A program made the translations under genes and the position numbers. Positions 1-6,093 of a stretch of DNA of 9,888 bases are shown here, piece after piece; position 1 is the stretch's first letter; every line of letters begins with the position of its first letter. This DNA comes from Clostridia bacterium (GTDB lineage Bacteria > Bacillota_A > Clostridia > Christensenellales > Aristaeellaceae), in assembly GCA_017525805.1 (NCBI GenBank), contig JAFXSH010000015.1:1-9888 (forward strand), in the 5' to 3' direction. The notes below the pieces were generated by a model that worked only from the letters and a program-made list of their open reading frames with translations, searched no databases and was not told where the DNA came from.

Positions 1-411
1 CAATCGGTCTATTTCCGTGTTCTCAAATATAAACCGTACCACTTCCTTTAAAGCTTCTGTAGTAATTCCCATATTCCAGTACTCCGGATTAACTCTGTAT
101 CCTATATCACCCATTCTGGCATTTTGGATATCAAATACCGCAATCATGCCTGCCACTTTATTGGATTCTTTCAATACAATTCCCCAATCAAAATCAGGAG
201 AAGGTTTTCTTTTTACCCAAGGGCGGGGATCAGGACCAAACATAAGTTCAGGATTTTTCTCGTTCTTGCTTGCTTTTCTTCCCCAATATGTATAGATTTC
301 ATCTCTCCCCAGCCACTCTTTTAAATCAGCTACATCGCTTTCGTTAAGCGTACGAATAATTAATCTGTCAGTTTCAAGAATTGGTTTATTTATCAAATAA
401 TCTTGTAACAT
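1..411 (-). CDS. GNAT-family N-acetyltransferase (RimJ/RimL-like), partial at its C-terminal end
   Basis: Seen: an open frame of 137 codons from an ATG at 411 to the left edge with no stop; the 3' end lies outside the window. A clear GGAGG sits just upstream of the ATG. The protein opens with the pattern typical of RimJ/RimL-type GNATs: ILETDRLIIRTLNESD (residues 11-26, 'E-T-x-R-L-x-x-R'). It continues through WGIVLKESNKVAGMIAVFD (76-94, strands beta2-beta3/4) to RVNPEYWNMGITTEALKEV (106-124), which matches the acetyl-CoA binding motif A. In that motif the usual W-G-x-G-Y/x-T-E-A appears as W-N-M-G-I-T-T-E-A, so one glycine is replaced. Known for the family: transfer of acetyl from acetyl-CoA to an amine, either on a protein N-terminus or a small molecule. 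The substrate cannot be told. The gene is AT-rich (48 G+C in the first 120 bases) beside GC-rich neighbours, which suggests recent acquisition (inference). Confidence 0.88.
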   Translation of the reverse strand, partial: MLQDYLINKPILETDRLIIRTLNESDVADLKEWLGRDEIYTYWGRKASKNEKNPELMFGPDPRPWVKRKPSPDFDWGIVLKESNKVAGMIAVFDIQNARMGDIGYRVNPEYWNMGITTEALKEVVRFIFENTEIDRL

Positions 412-563
412 AGTTTCCTCCTTCAAATCCCGATTGTCGGGCTATCTTCTTGAGTTTGCTCTTCCTATCCGAATCCGCATAGGTCTTACGCTCCTTCTCC
501 ATGATTCCATAACGCTCGGCGTGCTCCCATTCGAATCCCGCCGAGACGGAAAACTCCGCTTTC
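412..563 (-). other. 5' leader of the acetyltransferase gene with a coding-like remnant
   Basis: About 150 nt lie between the predicted transcription start and the GNAT ATG. They hold a perfect 5-bp hairpin (CCCGA TTG TCGGG, 429-441) just upstream of the ribosome binding site. There is also a 7-bp inverted repeat (515-521 with 539-545, 17-nt loop). An open frame runs on the minus strand through the whole leader and ends at 386 inside the GNAT gene. Its hydrophilic stretch (WEHAERYGIMEKERKTYADS and onward) has plausible codon use but matches no family I recognise. It could be a decayed gene tail or an upstream ORF. No T-box or other known riboswitch signature was seen. Confidence 0.3.
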
Positions 564-569
564 TTCGTT

Positions 570-598
570 ATTATACCTGGAACACAGGAACAGCGCAA
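570..598 (-). promoter_or_regulatory. Sigma-A-type promoter for the acetyltransferase gene
   Basis: Read on the minus strand: TTGCGC (593-598), a 17-nt spacer, then a perfect TATAAT (570-575). Transcription would start near 563 and run left into the GNAT gene. The box match and the spacing are ideal for a housekeeping promoter; activity is inferred. Confidence 0.65.
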
Positions 599-623
599 TC
601 AAAAAATATCTTGGGGAAAGGGG

Positions 624-652
624 TTGCCAACGGGCGGATTGTATGTAATACT
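624..652 (+). promoter_or_regulatory. Predicted promoter of the leuCD-like operon
   Basis: TTGCCA (624-629), a 17-nt spacer and AATACT (647-652) preceded by an extended -10 TG (644-645). The start point would fall near 658-660, directly in front of the palindrome at 666-681. The -10 is a 4/6 match, so this is moderate evidence; the position relative to the operator and the gene supports it. Confidence 0.5.
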
Positions 653-665
653 CTGTTTGAATTGA

Positions 666-686
666 ATATCGTATACGATATACGAT
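666..686 (+). promoter_or_regulatory. 16-bp perfect palindrome with an extra half-site: candidate GntR-type operator
   Basis: ATATCGTATACGATAT (666-681) is a perfect inverted repeat. A further copy of TATACGA follows in direct tandem (672-678 and 679-685). The core N-GTATAC-N centre resembles the operators of GntR/FCD-family regulators such as UxuR-type sites (family knowledge). It lies between the predicted -10 and the ribosome binding site of the leuC-like gene (AAAAGGAGG, 690-697), an ideal position for a repressor. No regulator gene is in the window. Confidence 0.55.
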
Positions 687-705
687 TTGAAAAGGAGGAA
701 CAGCC

Positions 706-1968
706 ATGCACGCCATTGAGAAGATTCTGGCCAAAAACGGCGGGCGCAGGGAAGTCCGCACCGGGGAGATCGTCACCGCCAAGGTGGATTTCGCCGAGAT
801 CAACGACCTGTACCTGCAAACGGTGTATTCCTTTTATGAGATGGGCGGCGACAAGGTATGGGATAACACCCGCTGCGCCTTCGTCTTTGACCATTATGCC
901 CCCTGCCCGGACATCAAGAGCGCTTCCAATCACAGGGAAATGCGGGAGTTCGCAAAAAAGAACGGCCTCAAATTCCACTTTGACACCAACTGCGGCGTGT
1001 GCCATCAGGTGATGCCCGAAGCGGGCGTCATCTATCCCGGCATGATCGTGGTAGCCACCGACAGCCACACCACCACCCACGGCGCGTTCGGGGCCATGGG
1101 TACCGGCTGCGGGGCCACGGACATGGCCACCATCTTGATGACCGGGGAGTTGTGGTTCCGGGTGCCGGAGATCATCGAAGTGCGGCTGGAAGGCGAAGCG
1201 CCCAAGGGCGTGTATCCCAAGGACGTGGTGCTGGCGGTGCTGGGAAAAATCCGGGCAGACGGCGCGGTGTACAAGGCCATCGACTTTACCGGCAGCTATG
1301 TGGAAAATCTCAACGTGGCGGGCCGCATGACTATCTGCAACATGGCCGTGGAAATGGGCGCGAAAACCGCTTATATGCAGCCCAACCAGGACGTGCTGGA
1401 CTATGTGAACCAACGGGCGGTGCGGCCCTACGAAGTCCAGTTCACCGATCCCGGGTATCAGTACAGCGAAACCCATGTGTTCGATGTTTCCAAACTGGAG
1501 CCCGAATTGGCCTGCCCCAGTTCCGTGGAAAACGTGCATCCCTTGTCCGAAGTGATCGTCCATGGCGAAGTGAAGCTTGATCAGGGCTACATCGGCTCCT
1601 GCACCGGCGGGCGCACGGAGGATATCGCCATCGCCGCGAAAATCCTCAAGGGCAAGCACATTCCCGCCTATACCCGCCTCATCATCGTGCCCGCCTCCCG
1701 GGACGTGATGCAGGAGTGCATCGCCAAGGGATACATTCAGGACCTGATGGACGCGGGCGCGACGATCACCACCCCCGGCTGCGGCGCGTGCCTGGGCGCG
1801 CACGAAGGCATCTTAGCTCCCGGCGAAGTGTGCATCACCAGCACCAACCGCAATTTCCCCGGCCGCATGGGTTCCACCGAAGCGCTGATGTATTTAGCCA
1901 GCCCCGCGACCGTAGCGGCCAGCATCCTGAATGGCCGTATCACCGATCCCCGGCCCTATCTGGATTAA
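706..1968 (+). CDS. leuC: 3-isopropylmalate dehydratase-family large subunit (LeuC/DmdA type, [4Fe-4S] hydro-lyase)
   Basis: A 420-residue protein, the usual length of the short archaeal/clostridial LeuC type (bacterial E. coli-type LeuC is about 466). It starts at an ATG 9 nt after AAAAGGAGGA. Seen: the aconitase-family signature ATDSHTTTHG (117-126), the three cluster-binding cysteines as SCTGGR (C299) and GCGACLG (C359, C362), and TNRNFPGRMGS (380-390) for substrate/cluster contacts. Family knowledge: with a separate small subunit these enzymes isomerise or hydrate 2- and 3-hydroxy tricarboxylic or dicarboxylic acids. Members include isopropylmalate isomerase (leucine), citramalate/methyl-malate steps, homoaconitase and 2,3-dimethylmalate dehydratase. 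It pairs with the small-subunit gene 14 nt downstream. leuA, leuB and a T-box leader are absent here, and the candidate operator is not leucine-typical, so the substrate is open and the symbol means family only. Confidence 0.9.
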   Translation: MHAIEKILAKNGGRREVRTGEIVTAKVDFAEINDLYLQTVYSFYEMGGDKVWDNTRCAFVFDHYAPCPDIKSASNHREMREFAKKNGLKFHFDTNCGVCHQVMPEAGVIYPGMIVVATDSHTTTHGAFGAMGTGCGATDMATILMTGELWFRVPEIIEVRLEGEAPKGVYPKDVVLAVLGKIRADGAVYKAIDFTGSYVENLNVAGRMTICNMAVEMGAKTAYMQPNQDVLDYVNQRAVRPYEVQFTDPGYQYSETHVFDVSKLEPELACPSSVENVHPLSEVIVHGEVKLDQGYIGSCTGGRTEDIAIAAKILKGKHIPAYTRLIIVPASRDVMQECIAKGYIQDLMDAGATITTPGCGACLGAHEGILAPGEVCITSTNRNFPGRMGSTEALMYLASPATVAASILNGRITDPRPYLD

Positions 1969-1982
1969 AGGAGGCAGCGCGT

Positions 1983-2483
1983 ATGAACACCAAAATCACC
2001 GGTAAGATCATTGTGGTGGGCGACAACATCGACACCGACCAGATTTATCCCGGCCGCTTCCTGGCCATCACCGATCCCAAGGAAATCGGCAGCCATTGCC
2101 TGTGCGGCGTGAACGAATCCATCGCGCCCAACTTCCCTCAGGGCGGCATTGTGGTGGCTGGGCGCAATTTCGGCTGCGGCTCCAGCCGGGAGCACGCGCC
2201 CATCGCCTTGCTGAACATGGGCGCGTCCGCCGTGCTGGCCGATTCCTTTGCCCGCATTTTCTTCCGCAACGCCGTGAACTTAGGTCTGCTTCCCGTGATC
2301 TGCAAGGGCATCAGCCAGCATGTAAAGGACGGCCAGACTCTGACCCTGGATTTGGACGCCGGCACCGTGACCATCCTGGAAACCGGCAAAACCCTGCCCT
2401 GCGAACAATTGGGCGAACAGGCCATGAAGATCCTGGAAGCGGGCGGCATCAAGCCCATGATGCGGGCCCGGTTTGGGAAATAG
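1983..2483 (+). CDS. leuD: 3-isopropylmalate dehydratase-family small subunit (LeuD/DmdB type)
   Basis: A 166-residue swivel-domain subunit, normal for the short stand-alone type (about 160-170). The start is the ATG with AAAGGAGG at 1968-1974, which overlaps the stop codon of the large-subunit gene, so translation is probably coupled. Seen: GDNIDTDQIYPGRF (13-26) and GRNFGCGSSREHAP (60-73), the hallmark small-subunit motif that holds active-site serine and arginine. The substrate loop after the IYPGR segment reads F-L-A-I (26-29). As I recall, methanogen isopropylmalate isomerase has Y-L-R-T and homoaconitase has Y-L-V-Y at that place. The arginine expected for leucine-pathway activity is therefore missing, and substrate specificity should be treated as unknown. 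The C-terminus RARFGK is unremarkable. The gene ends about 20 nt before a strong terminator. Confidence 0.9.
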   Translation: MNTKITGKIIVVGDNIDTDQIYPGRFLAITDPKEIGSHCLCGVNESIAPNFPQGGIVVAGRNFGCGSSREHAPIALLNMGASAVLADSFARIFFRNAVNLGLLPVICKGISQHVKDGQTLTLDLDAGTVTILETGKTLPCEQLGEQAMKILEAGGIKPMMRARFGK

Positions 2484-2504
2484 ACCATAATACGCTTGAA
2501 ACGC

Positions 2505-2536
2505 AAAAGCCGCTTCCGGCATCGGAGGCGGTTTTT
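2505..2536 (+). terminator. Intrinsic terminator after the leuCD-like operon
   Basis: CCGCTTCCG (2510-2518), loop GCAT, CGGAGGCGG (2523-2531), then TTTTT. The stem is 9 bp with one T-G pair. Four As precede it (2505-2508), so it can also work on the minus strand, where it would have ended the GH32 gene whose stop lies at 2554-2556. Confidence 0.85.
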
Positions 2537-2553
2537 GAATGAAGGCCGATGGA

Positions 2554-2880
2554 TCATTTCAATTGATGCGCTTCCACCGAAATGGGAAGCGGCGCGTCAG
2601 CGGCGAAGGTGATTTGATCCGCTTCCAGAGGCGTGAGGATCAGAGAAGTGACCACCCGTTCCCCGCCGTTAATGAACAATTCGATGCTTTCCTTGTCCAT
2701 GAGCAGCCGCAGGGTGAGCTTTCCATCCTGCACTTCGGCCTTCACGTGGCGGGTATGGGCGATATCCCGATGAGACCCGCCGTGGCTCCTGTCAAAGACC
2801 AGTTCACCACGCGCCAGGTCACAGCGGATCTGCACATAATGTTCGCTGTCCTTGGCGACGTGCAGGGTAAAACGGCGGCA
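2554..2880 (-). pseudogene. GH32 fructosidase (sucrose-6-phosphate hydrolase/levanase type), C-terminal remnant only
   Basis: About 107 codons on the minus strand encode the end of a glycoside hydrolase family 32 protein. Seen: FTLHVAKDSEHYVQIRCD (from 2871 leftwards), LVFDRSHGGSH, LRLLMDKESIELFINGGERV, then ITFAADAPLPISVEAHQLK and a TGA stop at 2554-2556. These match the C-terminal beta-sandwich of GH32 enzymes ('D-R-S-x-x-x', 'S-I-E-x-F-x-N-x-G-E', 'A-D'). A full enzyme has roughly 480 residues. The five-bladed catalytic propeller with its WMNDPNG nucleophile motif and its start are absent. In-frame GTG codons exist (2835) but no ribosome binding site or promoter was seen. The break near 2880 abuts the fructokinase remnant in opposite orientation. 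It cannot be a working hydrolase. Confidence 0.8.
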
Positions 2881-2885
2881 GCGCC

Positions 2886-3047
2886 ATGAGCCAATTCCTG
2901 CAATACAATAAGTCCCCTTCCGAATTAACGGGAGAGGAACTCACCCAAATCGTCCGCTTTGCCTGCACCGCAGCCAGCCTGTCCACACAAAAGCACGGCG
3001 GAATCACCAGCGTGCCAAGCATCGAAGAAGTCAATCAATATATGTAG
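2886..3047 (+). pseudogene. PfkB-family fructokinase (ScrK-like), C-terminal remnant
   Basis: Read on the plus strand, 53 codons end at a TAG (3045-3047). The text SQFLQYNKSPSELTGEEL, then IVRFACTAASLSTQKHGG, then ITSVPSIEEVNQYM corresponds to the end of PfkB-type fructokinases. The familiar layout there is 'F-L..L-L...S-P..L-T.E-E-L...L-R-F-A-N-A-A-A-L-S-T..K-G-A-I-P-A-M-P-T.E-E-V'. The preceding 260 or so residues, including the GAGD catalytic motif, are missing; the frame is closed by a stop at 2868-2870. An ATG (2886) happens to start the tail but has no Shine-Dalgarno. Fructokinase and GH32 genes are classic partners in sucrose/fructan use, which supports both calls. A terminator follows downstream at 3130-3172. 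Confidence 0.7.
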
Positions 3048-3129
3048 GATGCAGCAAAACAATTCATGAAACCTGCAATCCCCCTATGAATCGAAGTAAG
3101 CAAAACAGTTGACAACCAAATGAAATAAT

Positions 3130-3172
3130 GCTCTCAACCCGATGAAAAACCGAGTTGAGGGCACATTTTTTT
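3130..3172 (+). terminator. Intrinsic terminator downstream of the fructokinase remnant
   Basis: GCTCTCAACCCG (3130-3141), loop ATGAAAAAC, CGAGTTGAGGGC (3151-3162), then ACA and a run of seven T (3166-3172). The 12-bp stem has one T-G pair and one mismatch. It is the likely former terminator of the fructokinase gene. On the minus strand it is followed only by ATTATTTCATTT, so it works mainly rightwards. Confidence 0.75.
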
Positions 3173-3175
3173 CAT

Positions 3176-3259
3176 TCAGTTATTAGGGCGATTGTATTGT
3201 GTGACAGTTTTCAGATACTTTTTCGGATCACCCTCCATGATTAACTCCACATAGGCGGC
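3176..3259 (-). pseudogene. Short coding-like tail of unknown origin
   Basis: On the minus strand 27 codons ending in TGA (3176-3178) read AAYVELIMEGDPKKYLKTVT followed by QYNRPNN. The amino-acid mix and codon use look like the end of a real protein, but upstream the frame soon turns to low-quality sequence and hits a stop at 3287-3289. There is no start codon with a ribosome binding site. I do not recognise the family. It may be a gene fragment left by the same rearrangements that damaged the fructan locus, or chance. Confidence 0.25.
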
Positions 3260-3299
3260 AGGGCCAGAAGCACAAGGCCGCAAGTTTTACTATCCTTTC

Positions 3300-3418
3300 C
3301 TAAGCAACAGCGGGAAGTTGCTTTCTTTCCGCATCACGTAATATCCGCAGGAGAGGGTGCAGGGGACCATCCCCTGCCGCGAAGTCTGGGACCACGGAGG
3401 CCCCAGGGGTTCCTTTGC
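3300..3418. repeat. GC-rich hairpin segment, possible dispersed intergenic element
   Basis: This intergenic stretch downstream of the PBP gene holds a perfect hairpin GCAGGGGA CCA TCCCCTGC (3359-3377) and a second palindrome CCCCAGGGG (3401-3409). Neither is followed by a T-run on either strand, so they are not standard terminators, and no other terminator for the PBP operon was seen. The style resembles the 'G-rich/C-rich' intergenic repeats common in gut Clostridia (my recollection). There is only one copy in this window, so repeat status is unproven. No gene was found in 3260-3418. Confidence 0.3.
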
Positions 3419-4846
3419 CTATTGCGCTTTGCTGTTCTGGAGCATCCACGAAAAAACCTGCCTTGCCATAGGCGCGGCCACGCTGCCGCCGCCCCCGGCG
3501 TTTTCCACCACAATGGCCAGGGCGTAAGGCGCGTCGGGATCGTCTAAAAAGCCCACGAACCAAGCGTTGGTGTTCTCCTGGTTATCGATTTCGGCGGAGC
3601 CGGTTTTGCCGCATACCTTTGCATTCGAGATGTTCGCGGCGGTGCCCGTGCCGGAGGTAATTACGGCGCGCATGTAATCCTTGAGGATAGCAGCCTGCTG
3701 GGAGGTCAGGGGCCTGCGGTACACCCGGCTGGTCAGGGAGGCGCGGGTTTGGCCTGTGGGGGAGACGGCGGACAGCAGCATGCGTGGCTCCATCATCACG
3801 CCGTCGTTGGCGACGCAGGCGGCGATCATGCACAGGTGCAGGGGAGAGGCGCTCAGGGCGCTTTGTCCCGCGCCGGTCCAGGCGATTTCTCCATCGCTGC
3901 GGTTAGCGGTAGGGTAGGAAGAGTTTTCCACCACCATATCCTGAAACAGGAAATTGTCGTTGAAGCCGAAGCGCTCCGCCGTTTTGCGCAGTTTCAGGTC
4001 GCCCAATTGCAGGGCTAAGCGGGCGAACGCGTTGTTGCAGCTGACGGTGAAAGCCTGCTTGAGCGTTTGTTCCCCGTGTTTGGTCACTTTTCCGGCGCTC
4101 ATATCCGTGCCCGCGTCGGTGATCAGCCGCTGGCCCAATTGCAGCATGCCGTCACAGGGAACGGTGAGGGAGGCGTAATCCGTTCTGTTTTCGATCACGG
4201 AGGCGGCGGTGACGATCTTGAAGGTGGAGCCGGGGGTGTACAGGCCCTGAATGGCGCGGTTAAAGAAGGGCTTCAGGGGGTCGGCTTTCACGCTGGCGGT
4301 GATATTCTGGGGATCAAAGGAGGGGAAGGACTGCTCCGTGAGCACCTCGCCCGTTTTGTAATTCATCACCACCACCGCCCCGGCCTTGCCGCTGGGGAAA
4401 AGGTCGGCGGTATACTGGGCCAGGCGGCTGTCAATGGTGAGGCGCACGGTATCGCCGCGCTTTTCCTCCCCTCGCAGGGCATAACCAAGCCTTTCCAGGA
4501 AAGACATATTGAAGCCGTAAAGATAGGATGCGAAAAAACTTTCGGCGCTGTTGTTCACGTTGGAGCCGCTGTCGCCCACCGCGTGCACCGTGGCCATGCG
4601 GGCGGCTGTTTCACCGGGATACACTCGTTTCCCGTCCTGCTGGGCGGCCAGCACGATGCCGTTCCGATCCTGAATATCCCCGGGGATCACATTCTTTTTC
4701 TGCGACCGGGCAAAGGTATTGGCGGAGGAGGAAAACCAGCGGTTGCCGTATACGGTGACGCTGTAGGCCCCATAGCCCGCCAGCAGCACGAACAGGGCGC
4801 ATAGGAATACGGTGACCAAACGCAGGTTCTTGCGCAGCTTCTTCAT
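3419..4846 (-). CDS. Class B penicillin-binding protein (PbpA-like peptidoglycan transpeptidase)
   Basis: 475 residues, anchored by one N-terminal membrane helix (about 10-32), with the catalytic domain outside the cell. All three penicillin-binding motifs are present: STFK (S207 nucleophile, K210), SCN (269-271) and KTGS (414-417). The linker region has RNGIVLAA (61-68), typical of class B proteins, and AGAVVVMNYKTGEVL (155-169) opens the transpeptidase domain. It has no PASTA repeats. Length and layout match actinobacterial/clostridial PbpA rather than the longer PBP2 or SpoVD. The ATG at 4846 overlaps the stop of the SEDS gene as ATGA, so translation is coupled. The frame stays open upstream to 5146, but that part lies inside the SEDS gene and is not PBP-like. 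Function: cross-links glycan strands made by the partner SEDS polymerase during elongation, division or sporulation; which of these is unknown. Confidence 0.93.
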   Translation of the reverse strand: MKKLRKNLRLVTVFLCALFVLLAGYGAYSVTVYGNRWFSSSANTFARSQKKNVIPGDIQDRNGIVLAAQQDGKRVYPGETAARMATVHAVGDSGSNVNNSAESFFASYLYGFNMSFLERLGYALRGEEKRGDTVRLTIDSRLAQYTADLFPSGKAGAVVVMNYKTGEVLTEQSFPSFDPQNITASVKADPLKPFFNRAIQGLYTPGSTFKIVTAASVIENRTDYASLTVPCDGMLQLGQRLITDAGTDMSAGKVTKHGEQTLKQAFTVSCNNAFARLALQLGDLKLRKTAERFGFNDNFLFQDMVVENSSYPTANRSDGEIAWTGAGQSALSASPLHLCMIAACVANDGVMMEPRMLLSAVSPTGQTRASLTSRVYRRPLTSQQAAILKDYMRAVITSGTGTAANISNAKVCGKTGSAEIDNQENTNAWFVGFLDDPDAPYALAIVVENAGGGGSVAAPMARQVFSWMLQNSKAQ

Positions 4847-6093
4847 AACGCTTCGCCTCCCTGCATGGCCAGCTCCCGGTCCTCGTTCATGCCGGCCTCG
4901 CCGCGGCTGGCAACGCCCTGGAGCAGGCCGATCACGCACAGGCTGCTGACCATGGATGTGCCGCCGTAGCTGATGAAGGGCAGGGTCACGCCGGTCAGGG
5001 GAATGAGCTTGATGTTCCCGCCGATGATCACGAAGGTTTGCAGTGCCAGCAGCGCCGTGCACCCCGCCGCCAGCAGGCTGTGGAACATCGTGCGGGAGCG
5101 CTGGGCGATCATCATGCCCCGGATGATGATGAACAGGTACATGCACAGCACGATCAGGCCGAAGATCACGCCGAATTCATGCAGGATCACGGAGAAAATA
5201 AAGTCGTTGTAGTATTCCGGGATCACGGAAGCGTTGCCAAGGCCCAGCCCCACGCCCCAAAAGCCGCCGTTTACGATAGCGATCAGGCTTTGCACGATCT
5301 GGTAACCCGCGCCTTGGGTATCCGCCCAGGGATTGAGCCAGATGGCCACCCGGCGCTTCACGTGGGCGAACATCTGATACCCCGCGAACGCTCCGCCCGC
5401 CGCCCCCAGCAGGCCGCCCAGGACCAGCAGGCGGCTTCCCGTGGCGGCAAACAGCAGGATCAATACCACGCCGTAGTAAAGCAGCGCCGTGCCAAGATCC
5501 TTTTGCAGCATGAGCAGTGCAAGGCACACCCCGGCAAACAGCAGCACGGGCACGTATCTGCGCTGGCTCAGCAGGTAAGAAACGCTCAAAAGAAGCGCCA
5601 GCTTCACGATTTCACTGGGCTGTACGGAATGGCTGCCCACATAAAACCAGTTTTTCGCGCCGTTGGTTTCCCGGCCGATGATCAGCGGCAGGATCAGCAG
5701 CCCGGCGCTGCCAAGCATCATCAGCACCGTGAGCCATTTCCAGCGGGCCACATAGCGCACCAGGAAGGTGCAGAACACCATGCAGGCCACGCCCACGCCG
5801 TAGTTTTCCGCCTGGGTCATGCCCTTTTCCGGGTTCAGCCTGTACAGCACCAGCACCCCCAAGGCACACAGGAAATTGGTGAGGGAAAGCAGCAGCCGGT
5901 CCGAAGGAAACAGGCGGGAAATGCCCGCCGTGCCGATAAAAATGATCAGGGGCACCAGGACGGACAAAAGAAAGCTTTGCCATTTTCCATCGTTCAGCGC
6001 CAGCAGGAAAAAGCCTAAGAAAAAGAATGCCATCACCGCCGCCAGCATGGCCCGGCCAGGATTCGCCCGGCGTTTTCCGCTTTTTTCACGCAT
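4843..6093 (-). CDS. SEDS-family peptidoglycan glycosyltransferase (FtsW/RodA)
   Basis: A 416-residue, very hydrophobic protein with about ten membrane segments, normal for the family. Seen: NWFYVGSHSVQPSEIVKL (148-165, 'Q-P-S-E'), LQKDLGTALLYY (196-207) with D199 in the place of the conserved SEDS aspartate, NPWADTQGAGYQIVQSLIAI (254-273), GVGLGLGN (280-287) and GVTLPFISYGGTSM (368-381). In the loop before the eighth helix the common E-E-L-G reads H-E-F-G (305-308). Family knowledge: it polymerises lipid II into glycan strands in the cytoplasmic membrane, in complex with a class B PBP. The next gene encodes exactly such a PBP and overlaps by 4 nt. The start ATG lies inside the 3' end of the FHA gene (8-nt overlap). 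The FtsW-versus-RodA subtype cannot be settled by eye. Confidence 0.94.
   Translation of the reverse strand: MREKSGKRRANPGRAMLAAVMAFFFLGFFLLALNDGKWQSFLLSVLVPLIIFIGTAGISRLFPSDRLLLSLTNFLCALGVLVLYRLNPEKGMTQAENYGVGVACMVFCTFLVRYVARWKWLTVLMMLGSAGLLILPLIIGRETNGAKNWFYVGSHSVQPSEIVKLALLLSVSYLLSQRRYVPVLLFAGVCLALLMLQKDLGTALLYYGVVLILLFAATGSRLLVLGGLLGAAGGAFAGYQMFAHVKRRVAIWLNPWADTQGAGYQIVQSLIAIVNGGFWGVGLGLGNASVIPEYYNDFIFSVILHEFGVIFGLIVLCMYLFIIIRGMMIAQRSRTMFHSLLAAGCTALLALQTFVIIGGNIKLIPLTGVTLPFISYGGTSMVSSLCVIGLLQGVASRGEAGMNEDRELAMQGGEAL

Noticed and set aside
600..705. T-box or leucine riboswitch in front of the leuC-like gene
   Set aside because: The 5' region is too short and has no T-box consensus; the palindrome at 666-681 is the only structure there.
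571..1803. 410-codon open frame antisense to the leuC-like gene
   Set aside because: It lies opposite a gene with every aconitase-family motif. Its His/Gly/Ala-rich translation is the usual product of reading a GC-rich gene backwards.
2539..2889. 116-codon plus-strand frame over the GH32 remnant
   Set aside because: Antisense of a recognisable GH32 C-terminal domain; no ribosome binding site.
4067..4804. 245-codon open frame opposite the PBP gene
   Set aside because: Antisense shadow: Gly/His-rich, no recognisable domain, and the PBP on the other strand has all catalytic motifs.
4847..5146. N-terminal extension of the PBP
   Set aside because: The extra 100 codons lie inside the SEDS gene in another frame and are His/Pro/Arg-rich. 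The ATG at 4846 overlaps the SEDS stop as ATGA and is followed by a normal membrane anchor.
5038..6018. 326-codon open frame opposite the SEDS gene
   Set aside because: Extremely Gln/His-rich text results from the antisense of hydrophobic codons; no start signal.
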